Assembly (NCBI GenBank): GCA_005408345.1
Contig: SEMN01000135.1
Coordinates: 186,001-250,000, forward strand
DNA length: 64,000 nt
Origin: Macquaria australasica
Lineage: Eukaryota > Chordata > Actinopteri > Centrarchiformes > Percichthyidae
Direction: 5' to 3'
Shown: one piece after another, positions 13,732 through 28,536 of the stretch
How the letters are laid out: every line of letters starts with the position of its first letter
How positions within the stretch are numbered: position 1 is the first letter of the stretch
Translations under genes and position numbers: made by a program
The notes under the pieces: generated by a model
The model's input: only the letters and a program-made list of their open reading frames with translations
What the model was told of the DNA's origin: nothing
Database searches by the model: none

Positions 13732-15104
13732 TATTAACTACTGTATATCAGGGGTCACAGAAAATACTTGCTAATAGCTTAAATTCATTGTTGGCTTTTG
13801 TATTTTCATGCAGTTTGTTGACAAAACGAAAATTATAGGACATTGCCAACTTTATCCCTTTTAATTTATGGTGTCAGGTATGAAAACTGGATGGTCGACA
13901 GCAATCGGATGCTTCATCTGGAGAGAACACTTTCAGTTTTGATGCTTTTTTTTGCATTATAGCCACATCACCAAGATAATTAGACGACATCAAGTAACTT
14001 GACTAAAGATCTAATTTGGTAGTAAGTCAGTGTGTTTCATCAAATCTTTTCAATTATGGAAGCTGTTGTCAGTCTATTGGGATATCCTGCTTTTCTTTGT
14101 TGCAACTGTCTGAAGAAAGTGTGAAATAAAATAAGAGTAGAAGAGAAATATAGAAAGTGAAAAAACATGATGGATATAAAAATAGAGCAGAAAAATTAGG
14201 GATTTATGGGGGGAAAGTGAAAAGAAAACATGCTGGAAAAACAGACCACAGAAAGCTTTTGACAAATAGGATATGAAAGGGAAATTAAGGAGGGGGGGGG
14301 GGTGAAAATAGAAGAAGGGCAGATGACAGGAGACAGAAGACAGAAAGCGATAGAGACAGAGGTGGAGGGAGGAGCACGTACTGCGTTAGTTATCTCGGCC
14401 TCTCAGTGTTAGCTGATAGAATTGAAGTGTTTAGCATATATGCTAATCATTCACACAGGCACCGGATTATCACTGCGCTCTGCCAAGAGTCCTCTCCCTC
14501 CGCCCAATCCCTCCATCCATTCCTCACATCCTCTGGCGATACCTTGCTCTTTACCTTTCCACTCACCACCCAGAAATCCCTCTCTTTATCTTCTTCTTTC
14601 GCTCTCCATCTCATTTCTCCATCCACGTTTTTCTCTTTTGTCCTTTTCAAAGTCTCTTTTCTCTTTCCGACCCTCATGCTATCTATTTTCCCCTTTTCTT
14701 TCCGTCTTTCCATCTCCCTCTGTTTTATTGATGAGCACTCTGGAAGACACGCTGTTCTGCAAGTCGAACAAGACAGCAAGAGTTTTACATCTGATGGACG
14801 CTCACACACACTTGCACACACACAGTGATCGGCTCAATGCAGCTAATAATAGATGATTGGTCATCATGGGTGGCGAGCTGAGAAAAGCACACAGTAGGAG
14901 TTTATAAAAAATGAATATATTAGAGAGTAAAAGAGGGACAGGTTCAAAAGGTTGTTTTCAGCGCGAGGGGATCGAATTCAAGCTCTGAGGTTATCTCGCT
15001 CATCCACAGTGGCCGCTGTGCAAATATTTTACTAAAGATTTCATGGCAACACACGCACAGACTGCACTCATGCTTGAGCTTTTTCTCTCTGTGGCCCTGA
15101 CAAC

Positions 15105-15138
15105 CCACCACTACCACCACCACCACCACCACACACAC
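15105..15138. repeat. CCA trinucleotide repeat
   Basis: A short CCA run is followed by a short CA run. It produces a poly-Val/Gly frame on the minus strand that is not a gene. Confidence 0.9.
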
Positions 15139-17816
15139 ATCCAGGCCAAAGTCCTTTAAAAGCCACAGGAGATTTTAGGCTCTGTATCTGTCCACCCAGT
15201 TGATGTCATGGCTCCCATTTGTGGAAGCGATTTCAGGTCCTTAGCCAGATCAGTGGCCTGGGGCTTGGGTGGGTGGAGGGTGTGGGGGTGTTAATGTTTA
15301 AAGAGACTGCCCTTCAACACAGTGGTCGGGGGTTAAATGTTACAGGGGGGCAGCGCTAGCCGAGCCTGACTCTGTCCAGGGATTATAGGTATTTTTTTGT
15401 GTAACAGCTGTGGTCAGGGGGCCCCAATATTTTCAGGTTTGCCCCTGCTTTAACTGCAGGAGGTGGGTGGGTTGCCCATTTTGTGATGTTTTCATTATTG
15501 ATTAAAAAGTTGTGATCGAGAGAAGCTGGGTGATTGATCTTTGTTCAAGTAACAGATACATTAAAGGATAAGTCTGGCCAAATGCTATATTTTTAGCACT
15601 GTCAACAAATCCCATAAAAAGACCATAACTATATATATATTCTTTACCTGTTTTTTTTTAAATGGACCCCAAAATGTCTACAAACACATATCATACATAT
15701 ATCTGCTTTATCTCTCTCTTTCTTACTTTTTCTCGATACACAATTTTTAATAACTATAATAATAACAAGCTTCATAATTTCTAACTTTCTGTATCATTTT
15801 AAAATAAGAATGTGTCTTTAATTTATTTCATTAAATAGTAGTAGTTGTGTTCATCATTAGCACAAAATGTATCAAAAACTCCTTCTGATACACTAAGTAT
15901 ACATTTTATTTTATTTTGAATAGAACAGGATGTTCATCCTCGCCAATGACAGCTTTAGTGTTAATATTCTGGGATATTTGCTTGCACTGTGTCAGCATGT
16001 CAAAAATGCATGTAAAAGGACACACAGAATGTAACCTTTTCCCAGACTCAGGTCCAGTTTTAAATTGTATTTATTACTTGATACATACAGTATTTATAGA
16101 AAAGAAACGGTCAGTAATCTGATTATAGAACGTTTGACAGCACTGCTTCCTCAGTCACAACACTGCCACTGGCTACATGGAGCAATGGTATGGATACACA
16201 CACACACACACACACTCATTTTTGCTTATTATTCTTCTTTCATCACCCTCAGGCTATCTGTGTCTTCTGCGAGACAGCGTTTCCTTAGATGTCAGCTATA
16301 ATGGGCTTTGAACGATGTTTATGCACGCTTGAAACACAAAAAAACAAACCTTGACCCATTAGTATCCATCTGGATTTAACGTATCTGTCTCCTGCTCTGA
16401 GATCGCGTTTCTCTCAAGGCTCAACCTCCACACGCAAACGTATTTTCGAACAGACGTGTACTGACATACCCGGGACACACGTACAGACTGCAGAGGTGTA
16501 GTCACACACTAACACAGACACAGAACAAGACACAAACATATTGTAGATAAGGCTAAAACCTATGAATGGGATGCATCAGGCGAATGTGACAACATTTGAG
16601 TTGGTCTAGTCAGAAAAACTCAAACATGCTGGCACATTCCCTGGGGAGTGCTTGTGTCTGCTCTGGGGTGCACAGTGAGATCAGCACCATGGACAGCGCA
16701 AGAGACAGTGCTGAATAAAAACTTCATGCAATGTCATCCGGCAAGGCCAATCACATTCGTGCAAGCGAAGTTTTTCTCTCCAAACCGCTCTGCAATGTTT
16801 TGGTGTCTGAGAAGCCTTTAAATTCACAGATCTGTTTACTCAAAGATGGATTATATTTCATGTCTCAGCGTGCCCCCCCACCAACGCAGCCCCCTGCATT
16901 ATTTTAATTAATGCCCGCTAACTGCTGAGATCTGGGAACACTGCGACATTGCTACAACAAAGTCAGACAGGGAAAGACTCAAACAGTCAGATGATCAGAC
17001 AGCTAGTTAGCAACAGTTTAGCCAGGTTGTCCAACCACTGTATTTGGTAGTACACCCAAAATACCAGTAAGAATCCCTCATTGCATAGGAAAACTGTGCA
17101 CACACAACTATGGTAAGTATGGTAGGTCAAAGCTGAAAGTTGGTCTATAAACTGTGATTCTCTCTTGCATATCAGTTTGATTTAATTCCCATGATTCTCA
17201 GCAATTGAAAGAAACCCAGACTCCTCATGAATGTTACATGATTTGGGGCCCCTTGTAAGGATGTCTGGTGCAGCTCTGAGCTTTACTGTCTCTGCAGTAT
17301 GTACAGTTTTCTCTCTCTGCTGTTATCTCCCTCTGTCTTGGCATCTCTCACTACCCTCCCACCCTGGACCTCCATCTTTCTGCCCACCATCCCATTTTAT
17401 TTCTCTCTCTCTCTCTCTCTCTTTCTCAGTCAGGCTAGGCCTCTCGCCCTCCTTGCAGATAGTGGCAGACTACAGCAGGGTCCTGGTGTGAGGTCACAGG
17501 CAGCCTTCTTGTAGCATATGGACTTGTTTCCTTCCAAGAAAATCCCAGCCAGATGAGACCACACACACGCACAGGAGCATACACACACAGTACATCGGCA
17601 ACCATAAGGATAAAATACAATATAAAGAAAACATATACATGTATGTTTGCAGACATACAGTACACACATGCACACAACTTCAAATACACACATTCACACA
17701 CTGGCAGTGGAAGTGTCTGAGATGAAAGAAAACCAGAAGCTATCTGATCTGGCTTCTCATCTTCTCTGTGACCCGGGGGCTCAATTTACTTGACTTGGAG
17801 TAATCTTGGTGTTAAG

Positions 17817-18041
17817 ACACACACACACACACACACACACACTGCTCTCAATATCCCAGTAATCCACCGAAGACCAGCTCAAGAAGTGCGAGCGCACACA
17901 TAAACACACACTCACACACTTAATCATGCACACAAGCAAAAATAGAGCGTCATCTCATAATCTGGCACAAACTCGCTGACTTCTTAAAGCACACGAAGCA
18001 GGACGACACACACACAGACACACACACACACGGTGGCCTAT

Positions 18042-18091
<50 letters not shown>
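17817..18091. repeat. CA microsatellite cluster
   Basis: Pure CA runs lie at about 17817-17842 and 18047-18091, with shorter cacaca segments between them. A further cluster of short CA words continues to about 18235. Confidence 0.95.
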
Positions 18092-18093
<2 letters not shown>

Positions 18094-18728
18094 CAACAGA
18101 GCCTTGTAATCTTAATAAAGTGTCTGAAACACACACAGAAGATAAGTGGTATCGAGTAATCTTTAGCGGGCTTCACTGTGAGCTCTTGGACACACACATG
18201 AGCATATGCAGGAGGACACACATACACACACACAGAGCTGGTAATCTTCCAGCCAGCTGAAGTGTAATCAAGAAGGAGACAACCATATGTCTGAGGGTGC
18301 TGAGCCTTGGTCTCTCTCCTTCTCAACCGTCTCACTCTCACACAGTCTTTCGTTTTTCCTCTTCGTTCTCCGTCTCTGTCGTCTTTTGATTTTTTTTTGT
18401 TTTTGCTCTCCTTTTTTCTTCCTGTGTCACAATTTTGCTTTCATTTACTGTCTCAGGGAAGGATAAGGTCGAGAGGAGAGCCACTTTCACTCACTTGACA
18501 CTCACTTAAATGGAATAAAATTGCATAAAAAAGCATAAATATGTACAACTGGGTGCATTTATTTAGCTGGTTTGCATTACCACTGCATGTATGTTATGTC
18601 ATCTTTTATTTACCACTCCAGTTCAGATCTTATCTTCCCTTTCTCTCATGTTGCAATAATCATCTATAACTGAATTATGAATGGAGGTGAATTTATTTGT
18701 GTTTATATGTATCTAGCAGGCTGTTTTA

Positions 18729-18754
18729 TGTGTGTGTGTGTGTGTGTGTGTGTC
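18729..18754. repeat. GT microsatellite
   Basis: A pure GT run of about 25 bases. Confidence 0.95.
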
Positions 18755-20540
18755 CCGGTCCCCTGTGTGGAGACAGCTGGTGTGGCAGTGACCCTGGCTG
18801 GAAGGAAGCCTCGTGCTTTTTCATGTCTCCCGTCCCACAATTCCCGGGGCCATTTGGGTCCTCGCAGGTTTCGAGTGCCAGTGGTTCTGAAAACAGGGTG
18901 ATTTGTTTTGGGATTGAGCTGGAAATTCATTTTTTGTCAGTAAAAATGCACCACATATATAAATCAACTCCTAAAAAGGGCCTGATTGCAAAGATTTAGT
19001 TCAATTCCATAAAAGCAAAGAGCTAAAATGATTTTCCGTCTCCTCCTCCAGTCTATCCCTCAATCGCCTCGTCCATCTCTGTTTATCATATTTTTTTTAC
19101 CTCTCCTCTTCCAGTCTTTTCCTAATCCTCCACCCATCCACTCCCCCCTGTCTGATGAAATGACCATATCTAATCCTTTGTTCCCCTTGGGAGAGATGTA
19201 ACTGTATTAAGACAGTAAATCCATGTCCTTACAACTGCTACAGATGTCTTTCTTTATTATCCCCTCTTTCTCTTTCTCTTTCTCTTCATATCTTTTCTCT
19301 TAAATCTTCTAAATCTGTTCTTCATAATCTGTTTTATTTTCTAAGCTCCCAAAATGGCACATGTATAATCTCACATCATGTTTTTGTGGATTCTGCTTTG
19401 GTGTGTGTCTTTTGTCTGTTTCCTAATTGCTTACAGTTAATGTCAACAGTCTTGCAATGTTCAAAACCCCAAGAGCAGACCTTTTCAGACCTTTAATTCC
19501 TTTTCAGGAATTAAATAAATCTGCATATTCTTCTAATATAGTACAACATAGTAAAACATTATCAGCAATATTTGTCTTTTTAATGCATGATTTACAATGT
19601 GAGCTGTTAATTGTCACTGTGTAATGGGGTGAAAGTGATGGAGTGGATTGTTACTTTTACTTAAAATATGAAGTACATGAACAGCAATTGATACAGTAAA
19701 CCTATAGGCCACCAGGACGCCCCAGTTTTTACATTTTTTTATGGAAAAGATAGAACCCTGAGAAAACTACATTGCCGAAAAGCCTGGATATCTGACCAAA
19801 TACCTGTCAAAAGTTAAAATCTTACAGATTCAGCTCATACTGACTCATGAAAGGACTCTGGTGAACTGACTTCTCATGTGTAAAATAACTTTTACCAGTA
19901 ACCATATTCCAAGATCCTCAGTGCAAACTCTGAAATTCATCCTTTTCCTCATGCTGATGTGGGATGATGGGAAATCACTACTGTTCATCAGTTTGGCTCC
20001 AGCAGCTGATGCATACTGTACATCTTTATTATTCCCTCTTCCTGCCTGTCTCTCTCTTTGTCCGTCTCTCTCCCCTTTCCAAGAACACAGCAGCTATGTG
20101 CAGATGTGACTTTTCTTCTTCATTACACATTAGCCACTCATCCTAGTGGACGTGGAGTGTGTGTGTGTGTGTGTGTGTTTCCTTTGGAGTCCTTCCAGGT
20201 GCCTCAGTGCCACCCCGCTGATCAGACAAGCAGAAGAAAAGCTCAGTGTTTTTCTGCTCGATCAGCTGCAGCCGCTGCTTCACTCTTGTAAGCAGGTGCC
20301 AAAGACACAAAGCGCGAAGACCTCCAATAAACTGTCTGATACGGCCTGGTCTTTATTCTTCCCAGGCTTATTTCACCACGTATGTAGTCAGCTTTTATCT
20401 GTGCGTGCTGGCAGATTTTTAGTCTTTTTCAAGAAGTGCCATTTAAAAAAGACAACCAGAGTCTCCTTCATGACAGTTTTTCAGTGTAATAATTAAGATA
20501 TTCTTATATAAGTCTGATTAGATCAAATACAAGGAAGTGA

Positions 20541-20776
<236 letters not shown>

Positions 20777-22540
20777 CAGTTGCAAGGGGCGCCAGAGGTT
20801 AAAGAAGGAGAAAGGACCAGCTGCTAACTTTCTAATGTTTAACAGCAAATAAGAGGAGATTTAGAGCAGTGAAGAGAGGGGATGGGTGGAGATGACGGGA
20901 TGTTAGTGAGAGGAAGAGGAGGAAGAAGTGTAACAATAAAGGATAGAGTAGGTAAATCTTTTTAAAAGTACCATTAGTCAAAAACGTACTAAAATCTAAA
21001 AACACAATCTCTTCTTTACTGTATTTTTATGCTATAGAGATAATTAAGTTATTGTTTCATTAATCTATAAATTAGGGAAGAGCATGTTAATTGAGCCGAC
21101 AATGCAATATCAAATCAAAAGTCCTTTTTTTGGTAATGTTTGTAATTTTCTTGTATTGGGACGTGCTCGATAAACACATAGCAAGATACACAGGTAGACT
21201 TCCACATATTTTTTCAGGGTAATTACATGAACACAAGTTGCAATTTGCACATAGCTATTATTTTATAAGAAAAAAAAAATTCTTTATGTGTATTCTTCTT
21301 GCCTTGACCTTTCTGCTAATGTTAGTATTGTTTTATCAAAATGACACAAATGTAGAACAATAAAAATAGAACAAGCAACACAAGAAACATCTTTCAGAAA
21401 GACCTTTATGGACAAAAACACAAGCTGATCTGCTCCAACAGTGCGCCCAAGTTATCGCTAGATACAAACACACATTAGGGTTCACCTGGTCATTTCTAAG
21501 ATGCATGGAGGGTAATCAGCCTTTCAGATCAATCGGACATCAAACACAGCTCAGTGTGTGAACTTTATCCTCTAAACGCCTAACACACACACAGAGAACG
21601 GCTGGTCAATCGAAGGCAAAGACAAGGACATAAACACACTCAGGGACACAGGGAAATACAAGAGACAGACAAGTGAGTTAAACTAGACTTTTAAGCATAC
21701 AAACCCCAAACAAACAACTTCAGTCCAGGAAGACACAGAAGAAGGAGACAGACTGAGTTTCAGGCAGACAGAAAGGTGTCATCATTGCTTAATTAAAAAG
21801 GATACTGGTGACACATTTCTTTCCATCTCCACTAAAATACAGTATAATCAGCCAATTTTCCATATGGAAAGGAATCTGTCCTCTCTTCCTGGGCGTGGAC
21901 AGGGTAGTGCAGCACTGCTCTTTGTACTTCTACTGAAAAACAATGTGAAATGGCACTACTCTCACCTTTTGGACCTGCAGTTTAAAGAGACACTGCATGG
22001 AGAGGTTTCCACAGGAAATGGAATGAAGATATGTTGTGCTGGGTTACCATATTTTGACCAGAAATGGGGGGATACAGACAGACAAACAGAAAGATACGCC
22101 AGCGTACAAAAACACACATTGCCACACAGACAGACTGACTCAGACGGGACAACAAAGATTCAGGGAACAAGGGAGTTGTGCAGACAGACGGTTCATAGGT
22201 CATTTACACAGATCTACTGTGTTTTAGTATTAGCTAAAATGATTCTCCTCTAATTCCTGAGAAGCATTCCACATTATTAAGCTCTGCAAAAACTCAAGGT
22301 AGCAAGGTGAGCTACATGACTCCTCAGAAATGAAAAAAAAAAAAAAAAAAACTATGACAAAGAGGAGACACATAAAAAGAATTAACAATACAAATCTTTG
22401 CTGCAACCACAACCACTTCAAAACTAAACACATTTTATTTGAATCAACCATTATTCATATAAAATCTATCTATCTTATAAACACCTGGGGCCAGACGCAG
22501 GCGCTCTGATAAAGGCACTAAATTACCATCTAAATATTGA

Positions 22541-23325
22541 TTCAAGAAAAATATCAGTCCTGGTGCTGCTTCATCTTGTGTGACCTTCAATACTAATGAC
22601 CATACATTTCTGCTAGATAGAACCAGAAAACCTGGTAGGATGGCTGCTGAGTTCCTAAATTGGTTCAGGTCCTTTATAGAAGGCAGGGGCTATACCAATT
22701 CAATCATTAATGTAAACCAGTCACCATAATGTGTGGAGTCCCCCAGGGCTTAATTCTTGGGCCTCTATTGTTCAACTTTTACATGCTGCCATCTGAGCTA
22801 AATCCTGCAGAGCAACACGATTGCTTACAACAGTTATGCAGACGACACTCAGATTTACATCTCTCTTGGTCGTATGGCTCACTGTGTCAATGCTTACAGA
22901 AATTAAACAACTGGATGCAGTTAAATTCCCTTGAGTTAAATAAAGACAAGACAGGGACAATTTTATTCCGCAATAAGGAGTAAAGCTAATGCATCCTTTA
23001 AAAATGAAAGGCAAAGATTGAAAACTCGGTTTCTGCAGCCAGCATGCTTTTCTTATCTAAAACAAACAGCAACAATCCGAGATTTAATTTCCACACAGCA
23101 TTTGGAGGAACTCATTTATGCCTTCATTTACAACAAAGTGGAGTGTGCTACTTCTGCCCATATTCCAACAAGAACTCTGCACACATCTCACATTCTTAAA
23201 TCTTTCCACTGGTGGTTTTGTTACTGCTCCATTTTGAAGCATGAGGCACGACTCAATAACAAGGTGTGCCTATTTTCCATTTCTAATTTGAGGAAGATCT
23301 TGTGCGTCAATGCTTGATGACAAAG
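22541..23325 (+). mobile_element. Degenerate L2-clade LINE reverse transcriptase fragment
   Basis: Translated pieces in shifting plus-strand frames match the reverse transcriptase of fish L2/CR1-group retrotransposons. A palm-like 'CGVPQG.ILGPLLFNFYMLP' motif is encoded at about 22729-22795. After a frameshift comes a YADDTQIY-type catalytic box (about 22836-22860), then 'LNNWMQLNSLELNKDKT' (about 22904-22960) and the downstream 'LKSFHW' region (about 23194-23215). Stops and frameshifts break it, and both the 5' endonuclease part and the 3' tail are missing. It is a dead insertion, typical of percomorph genomes. Confidence 0.85.
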
Positions 23326-24916
23326 GGAACTCCTGGTGAGCCGCCAGTGGGTCTGTTCAGAAAAGCTGAACTCTGGTTATCCTTTTGCCCATTGTCAGAA
23401 ATACATTTCTCTAAGCTTGTTGAGCATAAAAACATTACAATTCTTGGTATTTGGCCCAAGTGCCAAATGTGTGGATTGGGCATTGGGATTAGAATTCTAG
23501 TTTTAAAATACTGAAATTGTCAGATTCTTAGGTGTATTGTGTTGTACTCTTTATTAAAAGACTATTTCCACATTGACATTGTTGAAAAGCCAGTTTAAAA
23601 CTTGTTACTGACCCACTGGCCTGGTGATTTCCTCACATGAGATGTGTATAATGGGTGCTGACAGATTTACTCTTCCTGATGTATAACAAACTAGAATGCC
23701 CACCACACCTACTGTATGCGGGTGCATTCACATGAATGCACACAAATTTACAATCTACAAAGTCACGTACACTTACTGGCTATAAGTCAAGCCTCGTAAT
23801 TTCAGCACAGGAAACACAAGGGTTGTCTTAAAACCTGCTTACCTCACGGTAAGTCCCATGAGTAATACACAGCAGTGTTTTTATAGTGGTATTGTTCTGC
23901 TATTTGGACAGTTCAGATGAAGTTCAGGATACAGTCCGGACACTGGTGTGTGCCTTGCAAAGACTGCTAACTGGTGTTAGCCAAGAGACAGTCACAGATT
24001 AAAGCAAAGGTTTTGGTGCTATTCATCATGTGAAAAAAGGCAGCCAATCTACTACTGCAACATGAATTTCATAAAAAAGTTTTTTTTTAAATGGTTCTGT
24101 TCAAACGATTTTACAATATATAAAACGCGTATATACAACTTAACAATGATGCTTTCAAGAACACAACAGATATCAATTGCAAGCTCAGTCAGTCAAGTGA
24201 AAATGTCTCCAACTAGAGACGCTTCCTGTTCAGGGTCAGACAAGAGGTGAAACAACTTTTACTTCCTGTGTCAAAGGTCGGGGGCAGGTGTAGGATTGAA
24301 CTGCAGCTGCATCCGCAAGGATACGGCAAAATGTGTGTGTGTGTGTCTCGTGGGTGGGTGTGTATGTTTTCAAAACCTTGACTTGTAACCATACACACAT
24401 CTTTGGATTCAAGATTTCTTAATTGGAATCTGGGTGACACACACACACACACACACACAAAATGACGCTCGTTTAGGTGCATCCCAGGTGAGTTGTTCCT
24501 GTTGTTTGTTGGGGGAAATGTCGCTGTGTATGCTGCTCTTTCTATCAAGTCTTTTTTGTGTGTGTTGCGCTTGTTCCTGACTGAATTAATCTACTTTAAT
24601 GTGTGCATATTGTCAAATAACTCACAGGGGGGGAGTGTAGAGGAATACACATAAGTTTCTGTGCTCACCACACACACACACACACACAATTTACAATTGA
24701 TTGAACCAACTCAATACACTCACACACAGTGCCGGCTTGAAGCAGGAGGACACAGCCCGTGGCAAGGTGATTGAGAGAGCAATGAGTGTGTGTGTGTGCT
24801 TGGCTGGCAAGAACAACTGGTGACATCTGCAGATGAGTGGCATTAAAGACAGACATGAAAAGCACATTTTACGTACCTGTCTGTCTTTTCTTTGTCCTGC
24901 TGCTATTGATATTTAT

Positions 24917-24918
<2 letters not shown>

Positions 24919-24968
<50 letters not shown>

Positions 24969-24974
24969 TCTATC
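24919..24974. repeat. Compound TCTG/TCTA tetranucleotide microsatellite
   Basis: About eight TCTG units pass directly into about six TCTA units. This is a clean compound tetranucleotide array, likely to be polymorphic. Confidence 0.95.
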
Positions 24975-26929
24975 ACCCCTCCTCTCTCTCAGATGTGTCA
25001 GGGTCTTTAGTAGTGTGATCCAGAATCGCCTGCCGCTGCTCTTTGGGCTTCAAACACACAAGGTGAGATCAGCACACATGAAACGATCATAGAGAGGGAC
25101 AAAAAGATGGAGGGGGGAGTGGCAGAGGTGGGAGGGACAGGATGTGGGGAAGGAAAAAAATCATAGGGAGGCTAGCGGCAGGACAGGATGAAAGTAAAGA
25201 GGGGGTGAAGAAGGGAAGGGAGGAGAGAGGAAAGATAGAGAGGAAAGGAAAGGACAAGGGGAAGCTCCAAAATCTGAATGTTAACTATGTTAATAAACCA
25301 CTGATAACTTTGTAATTTTAAATTTAAACGCAAGAAGCTATCAAACCAAAAATATCCTTTACTTAACATCGATATTTGCTTGTTGTCTTTCTTCAGGGTT
25401 TAGCGCAGCTCTGCACAAAATAAACTAAGAAATGTATACTTACATACCAGCTCCTCTTAGGAAATTATTAGCAACATTTCCGGGAAATTACAAGTAAATG
25501 CCCCGTAAAATAAGGCTTTACCAAAATAATGTCTCAGAGCAAAGAACAATCTGAACATCATACACAAAAGAATGAAATGTCCTTTTAGTCTTGCTAAGAC
25601 ATCTTCTGTCACAAGAAGTTCAAGAAACCTACCAAAACTCTTTTTAAAACGCTCACCTTAGCCTAGCAAGGACAGGCGAAAATCAAAGGATTTTTACACG
25701 TCGAAGAAGCCACTGTTCTCATCAGGATAGTTGTTTTAGTTGTGAGAGTTTCTCTGTCTGCCTCGCAGCAGTCGTGGCCGTAGCGAAGCTCTGGGCAAAG
25801 GGAAGTGAAGGGCACCGCTAGCTCAAGGCAAAGCCCAGTAGGCAGCATGACTCACACAATACAGGTACGCACAAACATACACACACAGGCGTCAGCTCAC
25901 TTTTACACTAACTGCACCTTTGTTGTACTTTTACTTTTAATTGTACATGTTTCATAGAGCACAGTAATTGGTATTTTAGCATCTTAAATGCTCCTTTGAC
26001 TGGACACAAAACACGCCACAGGTGTGGAGTTTACAATGGAATTTTAACAGCTCAGTAGAAAGGTCAAACTGCATCTTCAGCAGTGAGTTGTGAGCAACCA
26101 GTGAAGCCCAGGAGTAAAATCCACTTGATACCACCGTGACTATGTCCAGTGTCTAAACTGTCAAAAGGTATCACACTCATATCCTTTCACACATTTTTGT
26201 GCATGTATTGTATCCACCTTTTTTATTCAGTTTGTACTGCAAACAACAAAAATGAAAATTCCACATAAAGAGAGTTTAGATGTGGGTCAGGTGCAAAAGT
26301 CAGCCATTCGCTGACTCAAATTGGCACAATGCTGTCACACACCACTCCTCAAAAAATAGAACAGATTGTGACTGATCAAATTAGTTTTAATTATGCAACA
26401 TTTGAATTGAATTCTACTTGATCAAACACAGGTACATGTAACAGTTTGCTTTAGTAGCATTTGGCGCCCATAACTACTGCATGGGATTTTGAGTGCTACA
26501 AGCTTTCTTGTATTAGCTATTAGTGTTGAATTCCTCTAATGCAATAGATAGGAGCAGAATGTATTTATAAAAAAGTTGAAGATTAAGAACTAACTGGCTC
26601 TTTCAGGAAGGGATATGCTGCAGGAACTGGAACTGTCATTGTTGTTGTCATTTCTGTTGTTGGATCTGGTCCTCGACGCTGCAGATAACTGAGATAATTA
26701 TGCTAATGCTAACGGCAGTGCTAGCCTGCCTAGGTTCACGGTGTCAGCGTTTCTCACGTGAACTGAGACACTCTGCGAAATGTCAGCCTCCGCCTCGTGT
26801 GTGTGTAAGTGTGTGTATGTACGTGTGTTGAAGAGAGATGGCTTGAGATAAAGGAGAGTCGGCCACAAGTGCGCACATGCACATTTGCATGCTTTACCAC
26901 ACAAACACACACACACACACACACACACA

Positions 26930-27120
26930 GCAAGCTCAGATATTAATTAAAGTTCATTGCTTCAGTAATTAGCAGGGCAGGATAATAACAATATGTGACT
27001 TATTGCCCCCCCAGGTTTAGCTCTTCCTCGAACTTTAATTGAATGAGCGACATTAAAAACTTCAGAGGCCATTTGGCAAGGTTGACTAAACAGTCGTAAA
27101 CACTAAAGGAAACACTTCAA
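26930..27120. promoter_or_regulatory. Candidate cis-regulatory block rich in TAAT words
   Basis: A repeat-free stretch immediately follows a CA tract. It contains several homeodomain-type words (attaattaaag, agtaattagc, tttaattgaatg) and an agttca nuclear-receptor half-site-like word. Density of such words beside a developmental transcription factor gene suggests an enhancer. This is inference without conservation data. Confidence 0.2.
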
Positions 27121-27750
27121 GCACAGGCGACAGGCTTCTCAAAAACCATAAAAAGTGTCCTCTTCCTTTAGCTCTAGGGAAGCCATAATCCAAATTGAGT
27201 AAGTTTAAGTTTCACACTTTGGGCCCTGAAAAATGTATAAGTTACGTTTTTTAAGAACAAATCTACAACCTTTTAGAAATCACAGTACTGCAAAGACAAC
27301 CAGAAGAAGAAAAGTTTTTTTCAGGTTTTGTTAACAGTGCGTCAGAGTTGAATTGTCACCTTTCTGTTTATTGGATTGCATTATGTTGTACAGGGCTATC
27401 TAATAAACTGTATAAATATACTAACGTCTTTCACAACTCCGGATTAGGCCAGTGATTTTCATGTTTTTACCAAAATTCACTTAAAGATACACCATAAAAC
27501 ATCTAACATCTAAACATCTAAACTGATTTTTGCACAAATACTACGTCCCAACACACCCGAAAATAGTGTTTTCTTCTGCACAAAGACACTCATCCCTGCA
27601 GTTAACAGTAAACAAGCTTCTCTTGCAATATTTACAGCTCATAAAATGTCTCCGGTAATAGAAAGTGCAAAAAAAAAAAAATGGGGAGGAAACAAAAATT
27701 AGCTGTTGATTATATACTACAATCACTCAAGTAAGTTTTTAATGTTCTTA

Positions 27751-27945
27751 AAGGGATAGGTCAACATTTTGCAGAATAAGATCGATATGCATCTCAAGCA
27801 GAGACTAGAGGCAGGTGAAAACAACTAACCTGGTTCCATCCAAAATGAAAACTAAAGCCTCTAAAGCTCTGCACTTGACGCACAGACATTAATGTTTTCT
27901 CATCTTGGAAACAAAGCAAATTAACGTATATCCCCAAATGTTGAA
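27751..27945 (+). repeat. Fish interspersed repeat fragment ('aaagggatag' family)
   Basis: It begins with 'aaagggataggtcaacattt' and later includes 'caactaacctggttccatcc' and 'cctctaaagctc'. I recognise this order of words from a common, non-coding percomorph repeat whose consensus starts near 'aaagggatagttcgacatttt'. The copy is internally deleted and diverged. Confidence 0.5.
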
Positions 27946-28172
27946 CTATTCCTCTCTGATTTTCACTTGAATTTGTATTTTGTCATTTATTGATTTTTAA
28001 ATGATTATTTTTTAATATTTTTATAATACAACAGTCTCGATCTTTCACTGTCTCTCTCTCTCTCTCTCTCTCTTAATTCTTTTCTGGCTCGCTCTGCCTT
28101 TCTCTCTCTCAGCATCAAGCCAATCAATCATGATGCCTTTTGTGGCTCTGCTGTCTCGTCCTAAAATCTTAT

Positions 28173-28505
28173 ACACGCACACACACACACACACACACAG
28201 ATAGGCACACAAACACCCTCATGTACACATATACAACGGCATGCACACAATTACATGCACACAGACAACACACTGTTTCTGCTGTGCCTTTGTGCTCCTT
28301 TAACCTTGAGGTCTGCAAGCGCCCAACTGTGATAATCTCTCAGACTGCCTTCATTACCGTTATAGGACACACACACACACACACACACACACATGCACAC
28401 GCAGAGACAAGCATCAAGGAAAATCACATACATTCAAGCCCCCCCCCCCACTATTCACTATTGACTTGGATCAGCATTAGGCTCATCAGATAGTCAGGGC
28501 AGTGC

Positions 28506-28536
<31 letters not shown>

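Noticed and set aside
24919..24974. Regular short repeat considered as a CRISPR array
   Set aside because: It is a tetranucleotide microsatellite without spacers, in a vertebrate genome.
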